Origin: Symbiodinium natans
Lineage: Eukaryota; Sar; Dinophyceae; Suessiales; Symbiodiniaceae
DNA length: 64,000 nt
NCBI GenBank assembly: GCA_905221605.1
Contig: CAJNDS010002413.1
Location: forward strand, 861,423-925,422
Direction: 5' to 3'
The first letter of the stretch is position 1. Each line of letters begins with the position of its first letter. The position numbers and the translations under genes are program-made. Positions 34,150 through 44,893 of this stretch are shown piece after piece. The notes under the pieces were generated by a model. That model was not told the DNA's origin. It ran no database searches and was given only the letters and a program-made list of their open reading frames with translations.

Positions 34150-34214
34150 ATCCAGCGGGCCGTGGACAGCGAGCGCCTCAAGCTGGCGAAGATCCAGCAG
34201 TGCCCGGGAGCCTG
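34150..34214 (+). CDS. Exon-like island with strong acceptor
   Basis: CCCTCCCTTGGCCCTGGCAG precedes ATC CAG CGG; reads IQRAVDSERLKLAKIQQCPG. The last 19 bases recur at 34403-34421 on the far side of a TTTAGGG-type array. Coiled-coil-like composition. Confidence 0.35.
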
Positions 34215-34216
34215 TC

Positions 34217-34395
34217 GGTTGGGGTTTATGGTTTGGGGTTTGGGGTTTGGGGTTTGGGGTTTAGGGTTTGGGGTTTAGGGTTTAGGGTTCAGGGTTTAGG
34301 GTTTAGGGTTTAGGGTTTAGGGTTCAGGGTTCAGGGTTCAGGGTTTAGGGTTTAGGGTTTAGGGTTTTGGGTTTTGGGTTTTGGGTTTTGGGGTT
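34217..34395 (+). repeat. TTTGGGG/TTTAGGG/TTCAGGG array flanked by 19-bp direct repeats
   Basis: Blocks of TTTGGGG, TTTAGGG and TTCAGGG units lie between two copies of AGCAGTGCCCGGGAGCCTG (34196-34214 and 34403-34421). The copies bracket the array like a target-site duplication. Confidence 0.8.
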
Positions 34396-34844
34396 TAGAA
34401 CTAGCAGTGCCCGGGAGCCTGCCAGAAGTGAGGTGGGACGAGGGACGGGGGTTTGGGGTTTAGGGGTTTGGGGTCTAGGGGTTTAGGGGTTTGGGGTTCA
34501 GGGGCTTTGGGGGTGAGGGTTTGGGGTTTAATGTTAACGTCGCATTAATGGCCCCCCCCTCAAATCTTGTTTTGGTCCCCGGGGTTTGGAGGGGTGGAAA
34601 AAAAGAGGGGGTGTCAATAATCCTGTCCCCCCCCCCTCGCCGAAATGAATATTGACACCCCTTTATTACTGTCATTTTGGAGGCCCGTAAGGGGGTACCC
34701 TTTCCGGACTTGTTTTCGAGCCCCGGCGGATAAGGATTTTCGTAAGGAAACCTTGCTTTCAGACCTCTGGCGGCTTCCTGAATTCCAGGACCCGAAGGCT
34801 GAAGTCTTAAGCTTAAGGGATTTTTATCTGAAACCTTAGAGGAA

Positions 34845-34990
34845 CACCTGCTTCTCTGAAGAAACAGGCCTGAAGCAGCAGTTTCTCGCAGCTCTGGAGC
34901 TGCAACAATCTCAAAAGGCACCTGCTTCTCTGAAGAAACAGGCCTGAAGCAGCAGTTTCTCGCTCTGGAGCTGCAGCAATCTCAAAAGAC
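34845..34990. repeat. 74-bp tandem duplication
   Basis: CACCTGCTTCTCTGAAGAAA... occurs at 34845 and again at 34919 with only a few differences. The surrounding 34540-35300 is unique, AT-rich and without a gene I can support. Confidence 0.85.
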
Positions 34991-35383
34991 AAGCAATCTC
35001 AAACGAGATCTGCTTCTCTAAAGACTGAGCCTCGGAGCTCTTTCAAACCAGCTCAACTGAAAAGTCTTCTCTGCAATGGAACTCTTAAGCCATTTTCAGT
35101 AAATGTTCACTCCTGGCCGGCCAAATTTTACTATTGTCACCCCATTGTTATTTTCACCGGACCCCCCTTTATAGACCTTTTGACACACATCAGCCCGAAA
35201 CCTCCCGTAATGGAAAGTAGTCTTCGGCTGGGTCCCTCTGGCCCGGCGAATATTACAATTACCAACCCATTTATAAATGTGAGGTTAACATTAGGGTTTG
35301 GGGTGTAGGGGTTTGGGGTTTATGGTTTGGGGTCGAGGGTTTGGGTTAGGTTAGGGCTTAGGGGTGTTAAGGTATGCTCATCA

Positions 35384-35458
35384 GCGATGGAAGGCTTGCA
35401 GGGGCACCAATTCCTCTGCGTCTGGACCATCGAGTTTCGTGAATGGCTTTGGGGGTGG
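35384..35458 (+). CDS. Exon-like island, about 24 codons
   Basis: Reads MEGLQGHQFLCVWTIEFREW from the ATG at 35387, between two TTTAGGG-like stretches. Function unknown. Confidence 0.2.
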
Positions 35459-35515
35459 AGCTTCAGGGTTTGGGGTTATAGGGTTTAGGGCTTAGGGATT
35501 AAGTTTTTTTCAAGA

Positions 35516-35680
35516 TTTAGGGTTTTAGGGGTTTAGGGTTTTAGGGTTTTAGGGTTTTAGGTTCTTAGGGTTTTAGGGTTTTAGGGTTTTAGGGTTTTAG
35601 GGTTTTAGGGTTTTAGGGTTTTGGGGTTTTAGGGTTTTAGGGTTTTAGGGGTTTAGGGTTTTAGGGTTTTAGGGTTTAGG
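35516..35680 (+). repeat. TTTTAGGG octamer array
   Basis: About 17 units of the 8-mer TTTTAGGG, the telomere unit type known from Chlamydomonas, instead of the 7-mer found elsewhere in the window. Confidence 0.9.
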
Positions 35681-35882
35681 GTTTGGTGTTTAGGGATTCG
35701 GTCTTTTCAGGGTTTAGGGCCTTAAGGTCCCAAACCCTGGGCCCTAATTTAGCCCTACAAACCCCGCAACACTAACCTAGGCAGGCCCTTGGGATATTTC
35801 ATATTTTTCCCTTATTGGGTTGAAGAGGATCATATTCAGGAATATCTTTTAAAGGGGTTTTTAAGGGCCATGCCAGCAAGGC

Positions 35883-35953
35883 TCCTAAACCCTAAACCCT
35901 AAACCCTAAACCCTAAACCTTAAACCCTAAACCCTAAACCCTAAACCCTAAAC
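35883..35953 (-). repeat. CCCTAAA array
   Basis: About ten units, one CCTTAAA, flanked by unique DNA. The GC-rich stretch 35955-36100 has no clear gene. Confidence 0.9.
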
Positions 35954-36210
35954 TGCGAGCAAGGCCCCTGATTAGCTGCCGGCAAGGCAGCGGGCCGCAG
36001 CGAGCCCGCCGAGCCTCTAGCGACGGCAGCCGACAACTGAGTAGCGACAGTCTAGCAGTTGGAGGCAGATGCTCTCTTTAGTGCCAGAAGAGTTAGCTTC
36101 TGGCACCGTAACGCACTCCTCACAGCTTTGAAAGAGGGAACAGGGCGTACAGCCCTAAAGCATATTTTATTACCCTAAAGCCTAGGACCCCATCCTTCCC
36201 AATTTAAAAA

Positions 36211-37072
36211 TTAGGATTTAGGATTTAGGATTTAGGATTTAGGATTTAGGATTTAGGATTTAGGATTTAGGATTTAGGATTTAGGATTTAGGATTTAGGA
36301 TTTAGGATTTAGGATTTAGGATTAGGATTTAGGATTTAGGATTTAGGATTTAGGATTTAGGATTTAGGATTTAGGATTTAGGATTTAGGATTTAGGATTT
36401 AGGATTTAGGATTTAGGATTTAGGATTTAGGATTTAGGATTTAGGATTTAGATTTAGGATTTAGGATTTAGGATTTAGGATTTAGGATTTAGGATTTAGG
36501 ATTTAGGATTTAGGATTTAGGATTTAGGATTTAGGATTTAGGATTTAGGATTTAGGATTTAGGATTTAGGATTTAGGATTTAGGATTTAGGATTTAGCAA
36601 AATGGAGGCGTGCCCAAAACCATCGATTTCAGTATTAAAAAATCGCACTTTTCATTGCGGCCAGGGCAGATGCTGGGGTCCCCCCTCCTTTAGAGAGCGT
36701 TTTGAAGGCTTTTAGGATTTAGGATTTAGATTTAGAATTTAGGATTTAGGATTTAGGATTTAGGATTTAGGATTTAGGATTTAGGATTTAGGATTTAGGA
36801 TTTAGGATTTAGGATTTAGGATTTAGGATTTAGGATTTAGGATTTAGGGCAAAATGCAGGGGTGCCCAAAACCATCGATTTCTGTACTAAAAAATCGCAC
36901 TTTTCATTGCGGCCAGGGCAGATGCTGGGGTCCCCCCTCCTTTAGAGAGCGTTTTGAAGACTTTTAGGATTTAGGATTTCGATTTAGGATTTAGGATTAA
37001 GGATTTAGGATTTAGGATTTAGGATTTAGGATTTAGGATTTAGGATTTAGGATTTAGGATTTAGGATTTAGG
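36211..37072 (+). repeat. TTTAGGA heptamer satellite in three blocks with a spacer module
   Basis: TTTAGGA units fill 36211-36596, 36712-36846 and 36963-37072. Two 115-bp spacers (36597-36711, 36847-36961) contain CCCAAAACCATCGATTTC and TTTTCATTGCGG and are nearly identical. The same spacer module opens each unit of the next satellite. Confidence 0.9.
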
Positions 37073-37193
37073 GTCCCAGGCTCCTCCCGGACCATTTCTG
37101 TGCCTTTTTGGGCTCCTCCTGGACAGTTTCTACGTTTTTTTGGGCTCCCGGACAGTTTCTGTTTTCCCGGACAGTTTCTGAGCCTGTTGGGGA

Positions 37194-38830
37194 CAACGAG
37201 CGATGGCGCCGCGGCCCCGAGCGCGGAATCGGTGCCCTCCATCCGGGCCTGCTCGGGCATAAAACTTTCTTGGGATTTTCCTGGGGCTTTCCTGGCCCTT
37301 TGACAACATGGAGGGGTGCCCAAAACCATCGATTTCTGTACTAAAAAATAACATTTTTCATTGCGGGCCCGAGCAAATCCTGGAGGTCCCCTTCTTCTAT
37401 GGGTTTTTTTGAAGCCTTCTGGTGACTCTTGGGGCCTCGTGGGTGCTTTCTCGTACTCTTGTAGCCCTTTTGGGGTAAAACGTTATGATGATATCCACTA
37501 CAGCAGAGAATACAAAAGCAGCAGAGAATACAAAAGCAACGAGAGAACAAGAAGCGTTCTTGTACACAGCGGCGCCACGGAGCGCAGTGACAACGAGCGA
37601 TGGCGCCGCGGCCCCGAGCGCGGAATCGGTGCTCCCAGCCGGGCCTACTCGGGCGTAAAAACACAACGTATAAGCAGACTGTTGCCCCTGCTTTACTTTT
37701 CGTTGTGACCAACACCATCGATTTGGGTGCTAAAAAATAGCATTTTTCATTGCGGACCCGAGCAAATCCTGGAGGTCCCCTTCTTCTAGGGGGCCTTTTG
37801 AAGCTTTTTGGTGGCTCTTGGGGCCTCGTGGGTGCTTTCTGGTACTCTTGTGGATATCCACTACAGCAGAGAATACAAAAGCAACGAGAGAACAAGAAGC
37901 GTTCTTGTACACAGCGGCGCCACGGAGCGCAGTGACAACGAGCGATGGCGCCGCGGCCCCGAGCGCGGAATCGGTGCTCCCAGCCGGGCCTACTCGGGCG
38001 TAAAAACACAACGTATAAGCAGACTGTTGCCCCCTGCTTTACTTTTCGTTGTGACCAACACCATCGATTTCTGTGCTAGAAAAAAAGCATTTTTCATTGC
38101 GGGCCCGGGCAAATGCTGGAGGTCCCCTTCTTCTAGGGGGCCTTTTGAAGCTTTTTGGTGGCTCTTGGGGCCTCGTGAGTGCTTTCTGGTAGTCTTGTGG
38201 CCCTTTTAAAATTTTGGGGTAAAACGTTTATGATTTTTATTAGAATATCCACTACAGCAGAGAATACAAAAGCAACGAGAGAACAAGAAGCGTTCTTGTA
38301 CACAGCGGCGCCACGGAGCGCAGTGACAACGAGCGATGGCGCCGCGGCCCCGAGCGCGGAATCGGTGCTCGCAGCCGGGCCTACTCGGGGTGCCCAAAAC
38401 CATCGATTTCGGTCCTAAAAAACATTTTTTATTGCGGGCCCGGGCAAATGCTGGAGGTCCTTTTTTGGGGGGCCTTTTGAAGCCTTTTGGTGGCTCTTGG
38501 GGCCTCGTGGATGCTTTCTGGTACTCTTGTGGCCCTTTTGGGGTAAAAACGTTTATGATTTTTATTCAGATATCCACTAGGGCAGAGAATACAAAAGCAA
38601 CGAGAGAACAAGAAGCGTTCTTGTACACAGCGGCGCCACGGAGCGCAGTGACAACGAGCGATGGCGCCGCGGCCCCGAGCGCGGAATCGGTGCTCCCAGC
38701 CGGGCCTACTCGGGCGTGAAAACACAACATATAAGCAGACTGTTGCCCCCTGCTTTACTTTTCTTTTTGGTTTATATTAAAACAACCCACAACTACAGCA
38801 GAGAATACAAAGCAACGAGAGAACTATCAA
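37194..38830 (+). repeat. Composite satellite, about 325-400 bp unit, five copies
   Basis: The block CAACGAGCGATGGCGCCGCG recurs at about 37194, 37591, 37936, 38327 and 38652. Each full unit holds module A (CCATCGATTT...TTTTCATTGCGGG...GGTCCCC) and module B (GCAGAGAATACAAAAGCAAC...GGCGCCGCGGCCCCGAGCGC). Conserved open frames on both strands follow from unit identity. No known protein is recognised. Confidence 0.9.
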
Positions 38831-38941
38831 CAAAAAAAACCCTAAACCCTAATAGAGTAAGGTTCTTGGGGTGGGGTTTTAGCTTTCGCGCGACGCGCCG
38901 CCCACGACCCCTTGGGTCGAGGCGCGTCGCTTCAGTGGGCA

Positions 38942-39115
38942 AACCCTAAACCCTAAACCCTAAACCCTAAACCCTAAACCCTAAACCTTTCAAGGCACGG
39001 AGCGGCACGAGAAGATCCAGAAGCAAGTGGCCTGGGGGCCCAGACGTTCTTAAGGAAGGGTTTAGGGTTTAGGGTTTAGGGTTTAGGGTTTAGGGTTTAG
39101 GGTTTAGGGTTTAGG
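38942..39115. repeat. CCCTAAA array and TTTAGGG array flanking an exon-like island
   Basis: CCCTAAA units (38942-38986), a GC-rich island reading TERHEKIQKQVAWG (about 38997-39045), then TTTAGGG units (39058-39115). This repeats the head-to-head layout seen at 31482-31865. Confidence 0.8.
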
Positions 39116-39201
39116 GGTTAGGGTTTAGGGTTTCGGGTTTGGGGTTTGGGGTTTGGGGTTTGGGGTTTAGGGTTTAGGGTTTAGGGTTTAGGTTTAGGGT
39201 T

Positions 39202-39296
39202 GGGATGTTCCCCCTTATACTAACAGTCCTTAAGAGGGATTAAATAGGGATATACATAATCCTATCAAGAACTGTTAGTAAAAGGGGGAACATCCC
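39202..39296. mobile_element. MITE-like element, copy 2 (family B)
   Basis: 95-bp element with about 26-bp terminal inverted repeats (GGGATGTTCCCCCTTATACT... and its complement with one or two changes). It has no coding capacity and sits inside TTTAGGG-like DNA. Confidence 0.75.
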
Positions 39297-39401
39297 AAGT
39301 TCAGGGTCGGTTGGTTTCGGGGGGCCTTGGCGCCCTCCGCCGCAAGAGGCTGTTTTTTGGCTTAGGGTTTACAGGGTTTTAGGGGTCTATAGGGTTTGGG
39401 T

Positions 39402-39480
39402 GTACCGATGAGGTACTTGGGGACGTGGCCAAAGCCTGATTTCACTCGTTTTGTCCTGGCTGCTGGAAAAGTTGGGCATC
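39402..39480 (+). CDS. Exon-like island, about 26 codons
   Basis: Reads RYLGTWPKPDFTRFVLAAGK then VGHPFRTR. It lies just left of MITE-like copy 5. Function unknown. Confidence 0.25.
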
Positions 39481-39510
39481 CATTTCGCACGCGATGACCT
39501 GGCTCCGGCT

Positions 39511-39692
39511 CTACTTGGAGCTTCGTGGTACTTGGTAACCCAACTACAACTGTACTTAGAACCCAGTTATAAGCCCATAAAAGTGCTAAAAATGTGGTTC
39601 TAATTGGGTTATAAGTACAGCTAACCCTAAGCCTTAAACCCTAAACCCTAAACCCCTATTTGGATTCTTAAGTACCATGAACCTCCAAGCAG
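39511..39692 (+). mobile_element. MITE-like palindromic element, copy 5 (family A), with CCCTAAA insert
   Basis: Most complete ends: CTACTTGGAGCTTCGTGGTA on the left and AGTACCATGAACCTCCAAGCAG on the right. A short CCCTAAA array (about 39624-39655) sits in the right half, near the point where copy 3 holds TTTAGGG units but in the opposite orientation. Confidence 0.7.
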
Positions 39693-39696
39693 CTCC

Positions 39697-40935
39697 ATCT
39701 TCGCGTTTGATGATTCTCTGCGCGCTTGCCCGTGACCCGCAGACTCCAATATGTTAAGCATCCTCTTTTAGGGTTTAGGGGTTTAAGACTTTTTCCTTCT
39801 ATTCGGGCGTCCAAAATGCAACCGGGCGTTCATCGAAAACGGGTCGGAAAATATTAAATATGGGCTTCTCATCATGCGCCGGGCGTGCATCGAAAACGTT
39901 GTATTTTTTATCCTTCTTATATTATTATGTTTTTTTAATTTCACTACATATTTAATATATTATATTATACTAATTTAGTAGTTATATATCATTCATAATG
40001 TAATTATTGCTCCCATCTCATCAAATCAAACGGAAGATGAAGTTGTCCGAGCTGAGGGGGTTTTGGGATATTATTTAGGGTGTGGGGGCCTGTTTATTTA
40101 GAGTGTCAGTCAGTGTCAGTTGCGATTTTGGCTGGCGTGCTGCCTGACAGAATCAGAGCGTTGAGGCAATTTGGACAAGAAGTCAAGTCTAATTCAGATC
40201 GGTAAGGCTAGGGCGCATGATGAATCACAGCTTTTCTGCCTTAGGAGTTTGATGTCCACTCGCCTTTAAACTTTAAGGGTGATGAGAATGATAACAAGAT
40301 CCTGCGTTGAACCTTGCAAGTGCTTGTGTTGTGTGTGTCTGTTTCGTATCAGAATCGAATCAGAAGCGGCTGCAGAATTCTGCCAGTGACCGTGATTGCA
40401 CTCAGCACATTTTGAGTTCAGACCAGTCTCAGTTTGAATCACATGGCAACTGGCCTGCAGCATGTGGACTGTGGCCTGGATGACACGCAGCCTGCCGCCA
40501 AAAGTGGCACGCAGCCTCGACGCCAAAAGGCCACACTCCCTGGACGACATCATCATGCAGCCTGCTCGTTGCTTGATTCTGCGTTTACTGTAACTGTGCC
40601 TTTGCAAAAGCCAGGGGCCTTGACAAGGTAGGAGCTGAGAGTGCGCGTGCTCTTTATCGAGGGTGTGCGGCCGGTTATTACGCGAAATGCGCCTTGCGTT
40701 CAGAATCTGAATGACAATGAATCATCGTCAGATGTCAAGCAATTAAGTTCGAGGCCACTCCCTGTCGAGCGGCCCTTTTTTTTTTTTTTTTTGATTTACA
40801 AGCCACATGCCCTGCAGGCAGCCCTACACTTCCAGCCCCTGCCATGTTCAGAGTCGCGCGGCCCTCTTTTTTCTTGATTTACAAGCCACATGCGCTGCAG
40901 GCAGCCCTACACTTCCAGCCCCTGCCATGTTCAGC
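39697..40935. other. AT-rich transition and 61-bp duplication, no clear gene
   Basis: 39830-40030 is AT-rich. From here on telomere-type repeats largely disappear. TTGATTTACAAGCCACATGC... through CCATGTTCAG occurs twice, at 40791-40851 and 40874-40934, after a T-run. No gene I can support. Confidence 0.6.
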
Positions 40936-40937
40936 CT

Positions 40938-41016
<79 letters not shown>

Positions 41017-41050
41017 CAGCAGTAGCAGCAGTAGCAGCAGTAGTAGTAGA

Positions 41051-41121
<71 letters not shown>

Positions 41122-41136
41122 AAGTACTAGTAGTAC

Positions 41137-41235
<99 letters not shown>

Positions 41236-41236
41236 C
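40938..41236 (+). repeat. (GTA)n trinucleotide microsatellite, about 300 bp
   Basis: About 100 trinucleotide units with a few CAG and AGA interruptions. Poly-Ser, poly-Val and poly-Leu frames are artefacts. Confidence 0.98.
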
Positions 41237-43514
41237 AGGCGTCCTTGGCCCTTCCTTAAAATTTTAAACCAGAAAACTTCAGCCCTGCAGATCGATCTTG
41301 GCATGCCATGCTCTGACCATTTTGCCATAACTCTAATAGCGCACGTCGTTTCGTTCCAGCGCCATGCGGTGCTCATGGCCGCCATCATTATAACGACACC
41401 AGCTGCAGATGCTGGACAGACAGGCCCATCTTGGTTCAGACTTTAAATCAGTTGGCCTGACGTGTCAAATGTCAAATGTCGGACTGAGTATTATTATGTT
41501 ATGTCTGCAGCGTGCTCTGACCAGGACCATTGTCATGTCAGACAGTGCTTGTCAATTGTCAGTGGTCAGCTCAGCTGCGCAGGCTCGCGACAGGCTGACG
41601 ACCTGGGATTGGACCTGCTCATACCTGCTCATCCATGGTGCTCCTGGCGAGTTTAACTTTCGGGGCGATGCGTGGTTGTGGTACCTTGTGGTGTCAGTTG
41701 TTGAGTCTGTGTCAGTCTGTCACTGTGTGTGCAGGGCGTAGGCTTAGTAGGCAAGGTCTAGGCAGTTGTTGTTGCATGATGTGGCGAGGCTCTCGATGTC
41801 TACGTGCAACGGGTGATATGGACTCGCTGCGTGCTCGGCTCAGAGTTCAGAGGTGAGGTGTAGAGCAATAAGTTTAGAGCTTCGGGTTTTTATGAGGGAC
41901 CTCCTGACCATGGAGTGCGGCAGGTGATCTGAATCAGGAATGATACCCTCGTGTCTACCACCGTGTGTCTGGGGCTCAGATTGTCGTGTTCTGACTGTCA
42001 CTGTTAGTAGCAGTAGAGACCGTGACGCTCAATGTCAATCATAATAATAATACATGGATTCTGCAATAAATAAGATATGGGTGGCGTAATTGGTCCCGGA
42101 AATAGAGGATTTAGCAGAAGAACCGATAATCTAGGCCTTAGGGTTAGCCAGGCAAACCTAGGGTTCAAGCCAAAAGAATAGCCAGCCAAAAGACCAGCCA
42201 GCCCCAAACTGAATCCCTGAAGCTCAGTTTCGTCGCGCGCTGCGTGTCTAGGGTCGAAGCGATCATTATGTTATTCAGCGCTGCTGTCAAACCTTAGTAG
42301 CAGTGCCTGAACCCACGCTGATCATCGAGGTCGGCGCCCATGAGCTCTTACAGAGCAGATTCTGTACAGAACTGAGTTAGCCCATGGGCTGGACCTGGAC
42401 CGTGTCACTGTCAGTCTCAGTCCGAATTACACAGCCAGGGCCCAATTGGCATACTGCTACCAAGTCACGCCTGCATATCAGCTTCTGATTCGACCGCCAG
42501 TTCATCTGATCATCATCTCTAAGTCTAAGTCTATTGAATGTGAATGTCGCAGGGGCTCAGAGCCAACTGCCTGCGCGATCAGGACAATTTCAGAGCCCCG
42601 CTGACTTCGGGACGGGCGCGAAGAACAGTAACAGCAGCGACTCAGAGCGATAGACAGGGCCTCACAGACAGCTTGTCATAGCAATGCAAAATTTATTGCA
42701 GAGCGTGACGTCCTTGAGGTCCGGTGCTCAGTGGCCTGCAGTTGAAGACTTTAAGCAGTAGCAGTAGCAGTAGTCCGAGCAGTAGTAGCAGTATAGTGGT
42801 GCCACGGGCAGTGCGTGAGTTTGACTGACTGAGTTTGAGCCATGTTCGCAGCTAAGATCTGACGCGGAACATCCATCAAATTCAAGTTCAAGCTCAAAGC
42901 TCGGCCCACAGTCTCTGTTCTGCCGCAGCTGCATGTTGGATTAGACCGAAAGGCCCTGAACCCTGCACTAATAATAAACCCGGTAGTAACCCAAAGCCTA
43001 GGGTAAAGCCAAGTCCAGGAAGGGGTAGTTGATGGCTCGAAGTGAAACGTTTCGCACGTTGTCACACCGTGTCAGCTTGAACAGTGCAGTCAGTCAGGTA
43101 GTAGCTGCGCAGATCTTGCGGGAATCGTCCATAGCCTACTTTCGCAGCAATGTTGACGGACAATTGGAAACAACGGGCAGAGGCGCGGAGACACATCGAG
43201 ATTATTCAGAGAAGTTTGGGGTCAAGGGTTCAAGTTTATTAGGGAGTTGGGGCACTAAGGTTTTTAGAGCTTGTTTTGAGTTAGAATTTCTGCTCAATGC
43301 TTCCCTCTAGCCCTCTACCCCCTACCCCCTAGACTCCACTCCTCCCCTCTCGCTCGACCCCCTACCCCCTACTCCCACCCGACCTTCCACCTTTCATCCC
43401 CTTCTACTTCTCATGATTGTTTTTTTTGAAGTTCTCATGTGCCAGTAGTAGTGACTGAGTTGTGGGGAGGCTGAGGATGTCTCGGGCATTCAGGTCCCAA
43501 AACGAAGGCGGTGG
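41237..43514. other. GTCAGT-rich, intron-like DNA with scattered exon-like stretches
   Basis: Rich in CAGTCAGT, TGTCAGTC and GACTGACTG motifs. Weak coding candidates on + are ADDLGLDLLIPAHPWCSW (about 41596-41655) and AMLTDNWKQRAEARRHIEII (about 43148-43210), both next to CAG acceptor-like edges. I cannot assemble a gene here. Confidence 0.4.
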
Positions 43515-43655
43515 GCCCCCCCCCCCCACCCCAACCCCACCCCCCCCCCCCCACCCCCCCCACCCCCCCCCCCCGCCCCCACCCACCCCACCACCCCCCC
43601 CCAACCCCCCCCACCCCCCCCCCCCCCCCACCCCCCCCCCCCCCCCCCCACCCGT
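43515..43655. repeat. C-run/A low-complexity tract
   Basis: Same kind of C6-C15 runs broken by A as at 1384-1692. A second such tract lies at 43910-43985. Confidence 0.9.
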
Positions 43656-44021
43656 TACGCCAAGTCGCCCCCACCAACACTCTCCTACCCACCAAAAAAG
43701 AATTGTGCGGACCCGTTGGCCGGGTGTCCGGGGGTAGGCCTCGTTCTTCGGAACTTGGCAGGGAACTCTGAGGCCAACGCAGCGGTGGGGCTGCATGACA
43801 GCAGGGCAATGCGCTACCGCGCCTGCTGGGGTTCCCTGTGTTGGGTGTGTGAACACGCACTCTTCCGCCACTGGGATGGGAGGCCTGTGACCGACCACTT
43901 GTTGCCCGCCCCCCCGCCCCCCCCACCCCCCCACCCCACCCCCCCCCAACCCCCAACCCCCCACCCACCCCCCACCCCCCACCCTCTTATCAAGAGCAAT
44001 TATCATTTCGCTTGTATTGTG

Positions 44022-44645
44022 AAAAGCACCGGATCCGGGACCCGGATCTGGGGCCCGGAGCCGGGTCCCGCAAAACGGAGGCCCCGATTGCAGGGCCCGT
44101 CACTAAGTGCTAAGTTCAAGCCCACTTATTAATTGATAATGCAATTAGCTTTTGATCAGTCAAAAGCAATGAATTTTATTTGCAAGACCTTGAATCCGGG
44201 ACCCGGATCCGAAGCCGGATCCGGGGCCCGGATCCGGGACCCGGATCCGGGCCCCGGATCCGGGTCCCGGATCCGGGTCCCGGAGCCGATCCCAAAGCGG
44301 AGGCCCGGTTGCAGGGTCCGTAACCAAAGCCAGGCCCATGCTACCGAACCAATTGCATTCTTACTTGACTCAATTAGTATTAGACTCTTATCAAGAGCTG
44401 CTTATTGTCCTACTACAAGGATCCGGCATCCGGATCCGGGGCCCGGATCCGGGCCCCGGATCCGGGCCCCGGATCCGGGCCCCGGATCGGGGCCAAGGAT
44501 CCGGGACCCTTATGAAAAGCTTCGACTTAAAATGCTACTTAAAATGATACTGTTAATTAATTATGAATTTAAACTTCAAACAAAACGTTTCCTAAGAGGA
44601 CATTTCAACAAGGATTTGACACTGATCCGGGGCCCGGATCTTAGT
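44022..44645. repeat. Clustered CCGGATCCGG palindromes in AT-rich DNA
   Basis: GGATCCGGGNCCCGGATCC-type palindromic units occur in four clusters (about 44027-44072, 44195-44292, 44420-44510, 44623-44640). Stretches after the first two also share GGAGGCCC...GTTGCAGGG..CGT. The spacers are AT-rich, so the clusters stand out as GC islands able to form cruciforms. Confidence 0.8.
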
Positions 44646-44893
44646 ATCAATCAATCTTCAATCAGTATTAGATAGACAATGTAAAATTAAATGAATAATA
44701 ATAATAATCATATTAACAACAACTTAATAATAATAATGATAATAAAATAATTTAATAATAATAATTATTATTAATTGTTATTGATATTGTTATTATCTAC
44801 TAAGCACATGGCCAATAATAAACGTTCCCAACTGTAACTCCGGACCTTGCCCCCGGACCTTGCCCGGAATTCTTATCAGTCAGATCAGTCATC

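Larger units (their letters stand above)
21103..39700. repeat. Region dominated by interstitial telomere-like repeats with short unique islands
   Basis: For about 18.5 kb, arrays of TTTAGGG and CCCTAAA (2 to about 33 units, both orientations, plus variants) alternate with 50-300 base unique GC-rich islands. The islands listed separately read as short open frames on the + strand and often start after an AG and end before a GT. MITE-like elements and a composite satellite also lie here. No conventional long gene is visible. Confidence 0.8.

Noticed and set aside
34475-34921. 148-codon minus-strand open frame
   Set aside because: It spans a TTTGGGG-like array, two G/C-runs and part of a 74-bp duplication; composition is not protein-like throughout.
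37341-38725. Repeated Ala/Arg/Cys-rich open frames on both strands of the composite satellite
   Set aside because: Conservation follows from tandem unit identity; frames differ between units through indels and match no known family.
40844-41446. Poly-Ser, poly-Val and poly-Leu open frames
   Set aside because: Translation of a (GTA)n microsatellite.
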